From Lachnospiraceae bacterium (GTDB lineage: Bacteria > Bacillota > Clostridia > Lachnospirales > Lachnospiraceae): a stretch of 40,262 nt of DNA. A model generated the notes under the pieces. That model was not told where the DNA came from and ran no database searches. It saw only the letters and a program-made list of their open reading frames with translations. The stretch spans positions 1 through 40,262 of the forward strand of contig BLLW01000032.1 in assembly GCA_011959285.1 (NCBI GenBank), in the 5' to 3' direction. Numbering within the stretch: position 1 is the stretch's first letter; every line of letters begins with the position of its first letter. The position numbers and the translations under genes are program-made. Shown one piece after another: positions 15,294 to 23,260 of the stretch.

Positions 15294-15976
15294 AAATAAC
15301 GATTATACACGGGCAGAACCATCAGGGGTCTACCTGCAATATTGCAAGGATGCTGGCGGAGAGATTAAACGGTCAGGTGGAAGAGTTCTTCTTGCCCAGA
15401 GATTTTGGAGAGTTCTGCATGGGGTGTACGTCATGCTTTATGGAATCTGAAACAAAGTGCCCCCATTATGAAAAACTCCTGCCGATTACCAGAGCGCTGG
15501 ATGGCGCTGATGTGATTATATTGGCAAGCCCGGTCTATGTATATCATGCCACAGGCGCGATGAAAGCATTTCTTGATCATTACGGCTTTCGCTGGATGGT
15601 GCACCGCCCGGAAGAGGCGATGTTTAAAAAGCAGGCAGTCTGCATTTCCACCGCCGCAGGAAGGGGAATGAAGAGTACGAATCAGGACATGGCACACAGC
15701 ATGTTCTTCTGGGGCGTTGCCAGAACTTATAAGTACGGCGTGGCTGTGATGGAAACCTCATGGGAAAGAGTCAGCGCGAAAAAGAAACAGGCAATAGAAA
15801 AGAAGCTGGATCTGCTGGCAGGGAAAATCGTGAAAAGGCAGGGAAAAATCAGTCCGTCCATAAAGACAAAACTGTTCTTTTATGTTATGCGTCAGATGAT
15901 GAAGAATGGTTGGAATAAGGCAGATGTGGATTACTGGGAGAAGAAAGGATGGACGAAGAAAAAATGTCCGTGGTAA
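15290..15976 (+). CDS. NAD(P)H-dependent FMN oxidoreductase (flavodoxin-like)
   Basis: A 228-aa flavodoxin-fold protein. The FMN phosphate loop is GQNHQGSTCNIA, a CMGCTSC segment follows at ~44-50, and ILASPVYVYHATGAMKAFLDH is the second flavin-binding loop. Such proteins reduce quinones, iron complexes or other acceptors with NAD(P)H. Cys-x2-Cys after the first loop is common in clostridial members. A basic C-terminal tail (residues 190-228) is longer than in minimal members. The gene is translationally coupled to the TetR gene. Confidence 0.85.
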   Translation: MKITIIHGQNHQGSTCNIARMLAERLNGQVEEFFLPRDFGEFCMGCTSCFMESETKCPHYEKLLPITRALDGADVIILASPVYVYHATGAMKAFLDHYGFRWMVHRPEEAMFKKQAVCISTAAGRGMKSTNQDMAHSMFFWGVARTYKYGVAVMETSWERVSAKKKQAIEKKLDLLAGKIVKRQGKISPSIKTKLFFYVMRQMMKNGWNKADVDYWEKKGWTKKKCPW

Positions 15977-16078
15977 TATGATTACATATGGTGCAGGAAA
16001 ATTTTTGGTATTATTATCCTGTTTAATACTGTGTTTGAATAGGAAGAGAAGAAGGACGGAGATTGGAGGTGGATGCAA

Positions 16079-16377
16079 ATGTGGTTCTTATTTGCATTAT
16101 TGTCCGCATTATTTGCAGCTTTAACATCAATACTGGCGAAAATCGGCATAGAAGGTGTTAATTCAAACCTTGCCACGGCAATACGGACGGTGGTAGTTGT
16201 TGTCATGTTTATAGAGCATTGCAGATGGGAGAAGCCTCTAAGGTGGTTCCGATTGATAAGCTGAGTGTCGTGATCACGCTTATTCTGGCATTTGTTTTTC
16301 TTCATGAACAATTTACAGTAAAGTCACTGATTGGCTGTCTCTTAATTGGCATGGGAACATTGTTCATGGTCTTATGA
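16079..16377 (+). pseudogene. EamA-family transporter, internally deleted and frameshifted
   Basis: The first ~45 residues (MWFLFALLSALFAALTSILAKIGIEGVNSNLATAIRTVVVVVMF) are the start of a one-EamA-domain membrane transporter of ~140 aa. The frame then reads unrelated residues to a stop at 16264. From about 16212 another frame gives the family C-terminus (YRALQMGEASKVVPIDKLSVVITLILAFVF, then LHEQFTVKSLIG and GMGTLFMVL) ending at 16377. About 40 residues (helices 2-3) are missing between the halves. The gene is therefore inactivated by an internal deletion near 16207-16215. Confidence 0.85.
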
Positions 16378-16490
16378 TTCTTTTAGGGAACGCCAATTAA
16401 AATGTTTCCTTAGATTGTTAGATGCGGCAGTCAATATGCGAGAGGGAATGTAACTAGAAAAATATTTCAAGGAGTAAGGAGGGCTTTCAT

Positions 16491-16703
16491 ATGGCTGTGC
16501 AATATAAGAAATTAACAGAAGAGGAGTTAGATACTTTCATAGAAATGAGAATTTGTCAATTACGGGAAGAGGGCGCCAAAGAAGATATGGATTTACGACC
16601 GGCTTTAATGGACTATTACAAAAGGCATATGTCGGAGGGGACGTTTGTTTCATGGCTGGCAGTTGATGGGGATAAGATTGTAGGAAAACTTTTTAAAATA
16701 TGA
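16491..16703 (+). pseudogene. GNAT acetyltransferase, 5' fragment
   Basis: Residues 1-65 match the beginning of a GNAT N-acetyltransferase (KKLTEEELDTFIEMRICQLREEG, DLRPALMDYYKRHM, GTFVSWLAVDGDKIVG), preceded by a good AAGGAGGG site. The acetyl-CoA-binding core, which should follow, is absent: after VGK the frame ends at 16703. It is fused out of frame to a piece of a different acetyltransferase gene. Without motif A the product cannot bind acetyl-CoA. Confidence 0.8.
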
Positions 16704-16791
16704 AAACGGTATTCACGTCGGCTTTACGCAGTGCCAGTTGCGATACGATTACGTGGAAGGAACTAAAATGTCCCCAGTGGGCTACTTAGAG
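16687..16791 (+). pseudogene. AAC(6')-like acetyltransferase, middle fragment
   Basis: In the frame shifted against the preceding piece the DNA reads FLKYENGIHVGFTQCQLR followed by YDYVEGTKMSPVGYLE. This resembles the central segment of aminoglycoside 6'-N-acetyltransferases (pattern VGFxxxxxRxDYVxGxxxSPVxxLEGIFV). The GIFV part and the acetyl-CoA motif are gone; the next 15 nt lead straight into the operator of the following operon. It is only a 35-codon remnant and does not show resistance. Identification is by remembered pattern. Confidence 0.6.
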
Positions 16792-16805
16792 AGGATTCTG
16801 GCTTA

Positions 16806-16838
16806 TGATGCAAAAATGATGCAAGTATGGTTTATAAT
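16806..16838 (+). promoter_or_regulatory. Promoter P1 with two TGATGCA boxes
   Basis: TGATGCAAAAA (16806) and TGATGCAAGTA (16817) stand 11 bp apart, and TATAAT lies at 16833-16838. The last box starts 16 bp before the -10, as at the amidase promoter. There is no separate -35, as in PhoB-type activated promoters. This predicts autoregulation of the two-component operon. Confidence 0.65.
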
Positions 16839-16923
16839 AAGATGCATTCACATACTGCACAGAAAAGAACGGATCATGGGTAAAGGATTAAGATGGAGTG
16901 AGAATGCAGTAAAAAAGTGCCGA

Positions 16924-16953
16924 TTGTGTGAATGAGCTCCCCTGTGCTATAAT
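16924..16953 (+). promoter_or_regulatory. Promoter P2 of the VCBS operon
   Basis: TTGTGT (16924-16929), 18 bp, TATAAT (16948-16953), 45 nt before the start codon. A likely basal promoter. Confidence 0.5.
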
Positions 16954-16998
16954 ATTCAAAGCACAATCCACTACGAAAGAGAAGCCGGTGACGAAGTC

Positions 16999-18126
16999 AT
17001 GAGAAAAGGAATTCTATTTTCATCTGCAATATTATGTACCTGTATGCTGGCGCTGTCTTTGCCTTTTGCTGCCTATGCCCATGGGGCAGGCGGCAATCTC
17101 TATGGCAAAGCGGACGCAGGCGATATAAAGGCGCTCTCGGAAGCTTATCGAAGCTACAGACAGCGGTTCTCACAGATCGAAGACTACGGGGAGATTGAGT
17201 CCGCAGGCTTTGATATCATAGAAGATCAGATATTTCCCATAGAAACAAAGAGTTTTGGACAGGTGTCCTTTGTCCCGGCGATGGAGAAGGACTATCACAG
17301 GCTGGCGTTATTTTTTACCGATGAGGACGGCAGCGTTGTATATAAGACGGACCAGCTGGAGGTCAATAACCGCAATCCCGGGGAAATGGAGCAGCCCCTG
17401 CGGGAATTAAAGGCAGTTTCTTTTCAGGAGCTGAACGGGGACGGAAGGATGGATATCATATTGATTACCACCTGCGTGAACGATGAAGGCGATTATGCGG
17501 GCAAGCCCTACAAGATCGGCGACGTCCTGTTCCAGAGTGAAAAGGGATTTTACAGGGATTACAGAATCTCCGACAAGATCAACCGCTTCAGTATGAACAA
17601 GAGTGTGGAGAGCATTGTTGCCTTTGTCAGGGACGGTTACTCCACGGAATTTCTCTATACGGCAGCCACCAAACAGGAACTTTTGGAGCATGGTTTTGTG
17701 ATTGAAAAGGAGCAGTGCTATTACAGGCAGTTTGAGAAGCTGGGAAGGCTGGAAGTGGTGCCGGGGACTTATACTATGGCAAACTTTGCCACATTCATGA
17801 TTTATCTGGTCAATGAGCAGGGATATATCGTGTGGTGCCTGCAGCCCATGGGAGATTTTGATAATCTGTATGCGCTTAAAGGGATCACCTGCCGGGATAT
17901 CGACGGAGACGGAATGAAAGATATGCTGGTGCTTGCCAAATACAGTTACGAGGGCAGCGGAAACGAGATGATCACAGAGTGCGATTATGCAATTTACTAT
18001 CAGAGAACGGGCGGTTTTATGGAAGATAAGGACATCAAACTTAAGAACCCGTGCAGTGATGAAGATACGGTGTCCGGGCTTGTGGACCGGGCAAGGGCAT
18101 ATTGGGGGTGGAAGACAAAAGAATGA
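16999..18126 (+). CDS. Secreted VCBS/FG-GAP-repeat protein
   Basis: A 375-aa exported protein with a signal peptide (basic MRKG, hydrophobic 5-22, likely cut after AAYA at ~26). Two calcium-binding-like repeats, NGDGRMDIILI (~148-158) and DIDGDGMKDMLVLAKY (~300-315), fit VCBS/FG-GAP blades; other blades are degenerate. It is the first gene of an operon and its stop overlaps the response regulator start (ATGA). Sharing a transcript with a sensor kinase suggests it may feed an extracytoplasmic signal to it; that is inference. No lipobox or cell-wall anchor is present. Confidence 0.75.
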   Translation: MRKGILFSSAILCTCMLALSLPFAAYAHGAGGNLYGKADAGDIKALSEAYRSYRQRFSQIEDYGEIESAGFDIIEDQIFPIETKSFGQVSFVPAMEKDYHRLALFFTDEDGSVVYKTDQLEVNNRNPGEMEQPLRELKAVSFQELNGDGRMDIILITTCVNDEGDYAGKPYKIGDVLFQSEKGFYRDYRISDKINRFSMNKSVESIVAFVRDGYSTEFLYTAATKQELLEHGFVIEKEQCYYRQFEKLGRLEVVPGTYTMANFATFMIYLVNEQGYIVWCLQPMGDFDNLYALKGITCRDIDGDGMKDMLVLAKYSYEGSGNEMITECDYAIYYQRTGGFMEDKDIKLKNPCSDEDTVSGLVDRARAYWGWKTKE

Positions 18127-18782
18127 TTAAGATATTGATTGTAGACGATGAAAAAGCGATTTGCGACTTGATTGATTTGAACTTGTCGGCGGCAGGCTAT
18201 CACTGTACTTCCGTGCAGAATGGGCTGGACGCCATTGATTTGATAGAGGAAGAAGTATTTGATCTGATTTTGCTGGATATCATGCTGCCGGGGGCAGACG
18301 GATATGATGTGATCGAGTACATCCGTCCATTAAAGATTCCTGTCATTTTCATTACTGCAAAGCACGAAGTAAAAGACAGAGTGAAGGGACTGAAGCTGGG
18401 AGCGGATGATTATCTGGTGAAGCCCTTTGATGTGGTGGAGCTGGTGGCGCGGGTGGAAGCGGTTCTTCGCCGTTATAACAAGACGGATAAGCTTCTTACG
18501 GCAGGAAACATCGTGGTAGATGTGGACGCAAGAAGGGTTTTAAAGGATGGGAAGCAGGTGGTCCTTACCAATAAGGAGTTTGGACTGCTGGTGTTGTTCA
18601 TACAGAATAAAAATGTGGCATTGTTTCGGGAAGCATTATATGAGAAGGTGTGGGGCGACGAATATATCGGAGACAGCCGCACCTTAGATCTTCATGTGCA
18701 GCGCCTTAGAAAGAAGCTGGGGTGGGAACAGAATTTAGTGGCAGTGTACAAGGTTGGTTACCGCTTAGAGGTACAGGGATGA
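18123..18782 (+). CDS. OmpR/PhoB-family response regulator
   Basis: A 219-aa regulator. Receiver domain: acidic pair DDE (9-11), phospho-Asp in LILLDIMLPGADGYD, TAK and KPF switch residues. The C-terminal winged helix (VLTNKEFGLLVLFIQNKN, DSRTLDLHVQRLRKKL, VGYRLEV) is the DNA-binding domain. It begins in the stop of the VCBS gene and overlaps the kinase start by ATGA. Proteins of this family bind tandem half-sites spaced 11 bp, as found upstream of this operon and of the amidase. Confidence 0.95.
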   Translation: MIKILIVDDEKAICDLIDLNLSAAGYHCTSVQNGLDAIDLIEEEVFDLILLDIMLPGADGYDVIEYIRPLKIPVIFITAKHEVKDRVKGLKLGADDYLVKPFDVVELVARVEAVLRRYNKTDKLLTAGNIVVDVDARRVLKDGKQVVLTNKEFGLLVLFIQNKNVALFREALYEKVWGDEYIGDSRTLDLHVQRLRKKLGWEQNLVAVYKVGYRLEVQG

Positions 18783-20212
18783 AGTTTTCGTTAAAATTAT
18801 TGCTGTGGACGGTGATCGTCATGGCGGTCGCCCTTGGAATCAGCGGCTTTTATTTTGTCAATTATGTGTTTGAGACCTCCCTTGCCAGGGAGGCGGGGCA
18901 GGCGCTGGATGAGAACAGTATTTTATGTTTTGCATTTGAGACGGCTGCCTTAAATGTGCCGGCAAAATACGATGTGCTGCAGGACAGTACGGTGGAGCAG
19001 ATTGCGGCGAACTTAGAATCCGGCGGACAGAATGCCAGCCGCATGCTGCGCCTGTCTGATGAGGAAAAAAGCCCTTTGTATGCCAGCGACGGTTTTGAGA
19101 CGGATGATGAGCTTTTGGCACAGACCGATGCCGTCACTAAGACCTACCGTACCATCCTCTTGAACGATCATTATTATATTCAGACCGGAAGCACTGTCAA
19201 TGCGCTGGACCGGGTGCTGTATCTGGAAACCTTGCGGGATGTCTCGGAGGTCTTCAATGAAAGAGAGCTGGGATTTAAGGTCTACCAGCGGGTGACGATC
19301 ATCATGCTGTTTTTTGGAACAATTATCATGCATCTGATTTCTTCCTGGCTGACCAAACCAATCCGTCTTTTGACAAAGGCGACGAAGCAGATGGCGGCGG
19401 GAGACTATGCTTACCGCGCAAAGCAGATCAGCGATGATGAGCTGGGACGACTGACCCTTGATTTCAATCAGATGGCGGAGGCGCTGGAGGAGAATATCAA
19501 TAAATTGGAGGATGAGATACAGGCGCGGGAAGACTTCGTGGGCGCTTTTGCACATGAACTGAAAACGCCGCTCACGGCGATCATTGGCTATGCGGATATG
19601 CTGCGTTCCAGAAAGCTGGATGAGGAGAAGAGTTTTATGTCCGCCAACTATATTTATACGGAAGGAAAGCGGTTAGAAGCCATGTCTATACGCCTTCTGG
19701 ATATCATGGTGACCAGACACGGGCAGGTGCAGTTCCAGGAGGCTTCGGCGGAAAGCCTGTTCCTTTATATAAAGGATATGTTTAAGACCAATGAAAGCAT
19801 GCAGTTTGAATTTCACTACGATAAGGCGACGGTGTGGGCGGAAAGCAATATGATCATAACGGTCTTAATTAACCTTCTTGACAATGCCTGTAAGGCATCT
19901 GAGCCGGGAAGCGTTGTAGAAATCGGCGGCAGAAAGGAAGAAGACGGTTACCGATTTACCGTAAGGGATCATGGGATTGGTATCCCAGAGCAGGAACTGC
20001 AGAAGATCACCGAGGCATTTTACATGGTGGATAAATCCAGATCCAGAAGCAGGAATGGAGCAGGGCTTGGGCTTTCCTTGTGCACGGAGATCCTATCCCT
20101 CCATGGCAGCAGTCTTGAGATAGAAAGTACACTGGGAGAGGGAACGAGTATCAGCTTTGTCCTTCCTGATAGGAGAAAGGAGGAGGCAGCCAATGAAAAA
20201 ACCGACCATTAA
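18779..20212 (+). CDS. Membrane sensor histidine kinase
   Basis: A 477-aa kinase. Helix 1 is at ~7-30 and helix 2 at ~175-195, with a ~145-residue extracytoplasmic sensor between them. Then HAMP (TKPIRLLTKATKQMAAGDYAYRAK), H-box AFAHELKTPLTAIIGYADML, N-box NLLDNACKAS, G1 DHGIGIP, F/G2 region FYMVDKSRSRSRNGAGLGLSLCTEI. It phosphorylates the regulator encoded just upstream. The start codon overlaps the regulator stop. The sensor domain was not recognised. Confidence 0.93.
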   Translation: MKFSLKLLLWTVIVMAVALGISGFYFVNYVFETSLAREAGQALDENSILCFAFETAALNVPAKYDVLQDSTVEQIAANLESGGQNASRMLRLSDEEKSPLYASDGFETDDELLAQTDAVTKTYRTILLNDHYYIQTGSTVNALDRVLYLETLRDVSEVFNERELGFKVYQRVTIIMLFFGTIIMHLISSWLTKPIRLLTKATKQMAAGDYAYRAKQISDDELGRLTLDFNQMAEALEENINKLEDEIQAREDFVGAFAHELKTPLTAIIGYADMLRSRKLDEEKSFMSANYIYTEGKRLEAMSIRLLDIMVTRHGQVQFQEASAESLFLYIKDMFKTNESMQFEFHYDKATVWAESNMIITVLINLLDNACKASEPGSVVEIGGRKEEDGYRFTVRDHGIGIPEQELQKITEAFYMVDKSRSRSRNGAGLGLSLCTEILSLHGSSLEIESTLGEGTSISFVLPDRRKEEAANEKTDH

Positions 20213-21023
20213 GTATGCTTTCTACACGTTTGCAGTTCTGGTCATGGTTTTATCCATCTGGGGACCGGAACTGCTTGCCAGATACAGGGACCGGACGGTA
20301 CTCGATAGGATCAACACCCAGACTTCTGAAATAGAAGGAGAGGGTTATCGATATAAACTGGACAGCAGCGAGAAGTTGTATATTCTCTCCCAGGCGTTGA
20401 ATAGCCAGAGCCCTCCGGAGAGCGAACAGAATGCGCTTACCAGGCTGGAGGATGAAACAAAGGAATATCAGGAGCTGGATGGTACCTATGCTTTCGTGGT
20501 CAACCACAGAGGACCTACCGGAAGGGAGATTACGGATGAACAGATTTTCAATACCTGTAACCAGACCATGGAGGCACTTAAGGCGCTGGGAATATTGCCG
20601 GAAACGGTGAAAGAGGTAGGCGGAGGGGATTATGATGCGACGCTGTACTCCGCAATCGATGTGCTAGAGCCCAGAAATAACGTTGCAGTCTGGAAAGTGA
20701 GTCTTTCCACCAATGTAAAAAATGCAGATAAGAGCAATCATCTCATAGACGCTTATCTGGATGCGGATGACGGGAAGGTGTACGAATTTTATGCCAGAAC
20801 AGAATGGGAATGGAAAGATATAGACCCTGACGCGCTGATAGAAAAATGGAGCGCATATATGGGACTTTCTAAGCCCCTTCCTTATGAGACAGAAAATCCC
20901 CTGCTGGAATCCACACCCTATTACAAAAAGTATGTATTTTCGGGGAGCGGAGAGGAAATAAGCATCGTGACGATTGGATTTTATGAGGGAATCAATGAGT
21001 TGTTTTTAAAAATCTCAAAATGA
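20193..21023 (+). CDS. Membrane-anchored extracytoplasmic protein of unknown function
   Basis: A 276-aa protein with one N-terminal helix (about residues 8-25) and an otherwise soluble outer domain. No named domain was recognised. It starts 20 nt inside the kinase gene with AAAGGAGG upstream, so it belongs to the same operon and may be an accessory to the sensor. The C-terminal half has a mixed alpha/beta look (DAYLDADDGKVYEFYARTEWEW). Its TGA stop is also the first of six TGATG boxes. Confidence 0.7.
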   Translation: MKKPTIKYAFYTFAVLVMVLSIWGPELLARYRDRTVLDRINTQTSEIEGEGYRYKLDSSEKLYILSQALNSQSPPESEQNALTRLEDETKEYQELDGTYAFVVNHRGPTGREITDEQIFNTCNQTMEALKALGILPETVKEVGGGDYDATLYSAIDVLEPRNNVAVWKVSLSTNVKNADKSNHLIDAYLDADDGKVYEFYARTEWEWKDIDPDALIEKWSAYMGLSKPLPYETENPLLESTPYYKKYVFSGSGEEISIVTIGFYEGINELFLKISK

Positions 21024-21097
21024 TGCAGATTTGATGCAAAAATGATGGTATTATGATGCAAGAATGATGAAAAAATGATGCACCCTGCGTGTATGCT
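21021..21097 (+). promoter_or_regulatory. Six 11-bp-phased TGATG boxes and amidase promoter
   Basis: TGATG begins at 21021, 21032, 21043, 21054, 21065 and 21076, an exact 11-bp period (four continue as TGATGCA). TATGCT at 21092-21097 is the likely -10, 16 bp after the start of the last box. The layout is that of an OmpR/PhoB-type activator array, and the same sequence stands before the VCBS operon. Confidence 0.7.
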
Positions 21098-21135
21098 GAA
21101 TGTAAGCAGTAAAACACGAAAGGGGCATCATTTTT

Positions 21136-21963
21136 ATGTACGGAAGAAAAAACAGGAATTGGAAAAATAAAAGAAAAAGGAATAGAGAGGCAGGATTTTT
21201 ACAGCCGGTATTGCTTGTGGCACTGACTGTTTTCATATGTACCTATGTGGAAATGGTGGTGTTGGCGGCGCCGGCATCATCGGCTCCTATTTTGGCAGAA
21301 GACAAGACGAAAGAGACACTGCAGATGTCCTGGAAACTGGAGGCGGCAGAAAACATGTTGGCAGTGCAGGATTTGATTTGGGACAAGATAAGGCGTGAGG
21401 AAGGACCGATGATCGTGGTGGATGCAGGGCATGGAGGCGAAGATTCGGGATGTCTGGGGTTTGGAATCTATGAAAAGGACATTAATCTTCAAATTGCCCT
21501 CAGGGTGAAACAGAATCTGGAGGAAAGAGGGTTTCAAGTCTTGATGACCAGGGAGACAGACGAGTTCCTTTCTAAGGAAGAAAGGGCAGAACTGGCAAAC
21601 AGCTATCAGGCGGATGCTTATGTGAGCATTCATCAAAATACCTACGAGGGCAGTGATAAAAGCGTGAGTGGAATCGAGACCTGGTACGACGGGGCAGATG
21701 AAAGCAGAGATAACGCGAGACTCGCAGAGCTGGTCCACCAGCAGACCATCAAGAGCACGGGAGCCAACGAGCGGGTACTGTGGGATATCGCGGATTTGTA
21801 CGTTACCAATAAGACCTTGATGCCGGCGTGCCTGATCGAGACAGGCTTCCTGACCAATCGAAAGGAATGCAGTCAGCTTTCTTCGGCTGCGTATCAGGAA
21901 AAGATTGCAGAGGGAATTGCGGAGGGAATCGAGATGTATTTTTACGCCAAAACAAGTGCGTAA
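21136..21963 (+). CDS. N-acetylmuramoyl-L-alanine amidase (Amidase_3)
   Basis: A 275-aa peptidoglycan hydrolase that cuts between muramic acid and the stem peptide. A very basic N-terminus and one helix (24-45, ending VVLAAPA) export or anchor it. Catalytic zinc residues are visible: H99 in DAGHGGEDSG, a Glu in YEKDIN (~114), H166 in SIHQN, and the catalytic E235 in LIETGF. No cell-wall-binding repeats are present. It stands alone after the two-component operon, behind six regulator boxes, so it is the likely main target. Confidence 0.92.
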   Translation: MYGRKNRNWKNKRKRNREAGFLQPVLLVALTVFICTYVEMVVLAAPASSAPILAEDKTKETLQMSWKLEAAENMLAVQDLIWDKIRREEGPMIVVDAGHGGEDSGCLGFGIYEKDINLQIALRVKQNLEERGFQVLMTRETDEFLSKEERAELANSYQADAYVSIHQNTYEGSDKSVSGIETWYDGADESRDNARLAELVHQQTIKSTGANERVLWDIADLYVTNKTLMPACLIETGFLTNRKECSQLSSAAYQEKIAEGIAEGIEMYFYAKTSA

Positions 21964-22037
21964 TGAATAAAACATCCTTTTTTACCCATAATATGGATAG
22001 TATCAGCAAAATATCTGGTGAAAAAGGAGAATGGACG

Positions 22038-22637
22038 ATGGCAGTGGATTTTAAGAACAGTGAGACCAAGGATAATCTGATGCGTGCATTTGCAGGGGAA
22101 AGTCAGGCAAGGAACCGCTACACATTTGCGGCTGCCCAGGCAAAGAAAGAAAATTTGCACGTAATTAAGGAAGTGTTTACTTACACAGCAAATCAGGAGA
22201 AAGAACACGCGGAAATTTTTTATCATCATTTGAAAGAGTTGGCAGGAGAGACCATTCATGTGGATGGCGGCTATCCGGTGGACCTTACGGATGATGTTGC
22301 AAAGCTCCTTCGCATGGCACAGCACAATGAATATGAGGAGCATGATTCTGTTTATAAAGCTTTTGGAGAAAAGGCAAAGGAAGAAGGTTTTCACAAGATT
22401 GCCAATTCCTTTTTCCTGATTGCGGAAATCGAAAAGGTGCATGGAGACAGATTTGGAAAGTTTGCGGAGCTTTTAGAGAAGGACAGGCTCTTTAGGCAAG
22501 AGCAGAAGACCGGATGGATCTGCTTAAACTGTGGCTATATTTATGAAGGTGAGGAAGCGCCTAAGAAGTGTCCGGTGTGCGATCATGACAGAGGATATTT
22601 TATCAGAGTAGAGCAGTCCCCATTTGAAAATAAGTAA
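22038..22637 (+). CDS. Rubrerythrin
   Basis: A 199-aa di-iron peroxidase of anaerobes that reduces hydrogen peroxide. The four-helix di-iron domain has the Glu/His ligands (AFAGESQARNRY, NQEKEHAEIF, HNEYEEHD, EIEKVHGDRF), followed by a C-terminal rubredoxin domain with two Cys pairs (CLNCGY and CPVCDH). The start follows AAAAAGGAG. No PerR box was found upstream, and it appears to be a single gene. Confidence 0.95.
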   Translation: MAVDFKNSETKDNLMRAFAGESQARNRYTFAAAQAKKENLHVIKEVFTYTANQEKEHAEIFYHHLKELAGETIHVDGGYPVDLTDDVAKLLRMAQHNEYEEHDSVYKAFGEKAKEEGFHKIANSFFLIAEIEKVHGDRFGKFAELLEKDRLFRQEQKTGWICLNCGYIYEGEEAPKKCPVCDHDRGYFIRVEQSPFENK

Positions 22638-22677
22638 AAAAGTTTCTGAATTTATTCTTAATACTGAATCCCGGTAA

Positions 22678-22707
22678 TTGACATCTATGTGCAATGCGGA
22701 ATATAAT
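22678..22707 (+). promoter_or_regulatory. Promoter of the VanZ-like gene
   Basis: TTGACA (22678-22683), 18 bp, TATAAT (22702-22707). Confidence 0.7.
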
Positions 22708-22750
22708 GACTCTATTGCAGGTAATTTGATGTACTGAAAATGGGGAAAGT

Positions 22751-23260
22751 ATGAAGAATAAGAAAAGATGGCCCATAGTTTTAGCCTTGTGGTTGATTTT
22801 TGGAGTGCTGGTAGCCGGTGTTGCGTACCTGTCCTTTCAAAGTGGCGAAGATGCAAAGCAATTGGGAAAAGATATGATTGAGAAACTCGCACAAATGCAA
22901 TACGAGTCGTCAGAGATTTCGGAAAATGATATGAATACATTTACGTATATGATAAGACAAAACGGAAGGGTAATAGCTTTTTTGCTGATTGGAATCATTG
23001 GAACGATTACGATTCATGCTTCATGCGCAAAATGTAACTGGTTTGCTAAAACCTGCATAACTGCGTTTATCCTGGTGGCAATTGCATATTTAACAGAAAA
23101 ATTAAAAATTTATATTCCCACCAGGCATTACAGTTATGAAGAAATGATGATCAGCATGGCAGCAGCGGCAGCCGGATTCATTTTTGTGTCAGTAATCACG
23201 CTGACAGTGAAGCTGGTAAAAGGTTTCTTCCGTCTGATGACGGCGAGCCATGCTTCATAG
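22751..23260 (+). CDS. VanZ-like membrane protein
   Basis: A 169-aa protein with four helices (about 8-28, 73-91, 98-115, 130-155). SFQSGEDAKQLGKDM after helix 1 and EKLKIYIPTRHYSYEEMMISMAAAAAGF near the end fit the VanZ-like family. VanZ gives low teicoplanin resistance in one transposon, but most family members have no known role, and this one is far from the vanG genes. Its stop overlaps that of the convergent pyrI by 6 nt, and no terminator lies between them. Confidence 0.7.
   Translation: MKNKKRWPIVLALWLIFGVLVAGVAYLSFQSGEDAKQLGKDMIEKLAQMQYESSEISENDMNTFTYMIRQNGRVIAFLLIGIIGTITIHASCAKCNWFAKTCITAFILVAIAYLTEKLKIYIPTRHYSYEEMMISMAAAAAGFIFVSVITLTVKLVKGFFRLMTASHAS

Larger units (their letters stand above)
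16704..16998 (+). other. Remnant and leader region before the VCBS operon
   Basis: It contains the rest of the acetyltransferase remnant (to 16791), the response-regulator boxes and promoter P1 (16806-16838), promoter P2 (16924-16953) and a long leader. An open frame from 16738 to 16935 is explained by these elements and is not called as a gene. Confidence 0.55.

Noticed and set aside
16738-16935. Open frame of 65 codons
   Set aside because: Its first part is the AAC(6')-like remnant and the rest covers the TGATGCA boxes and promoter P1; no ribosome site precedes it.
21964-22037. PerR box before rubrerythrin
   Set aside because: Only a short CCATA-A-TATGG palindrome is present, which does not fit the PerR consensus.
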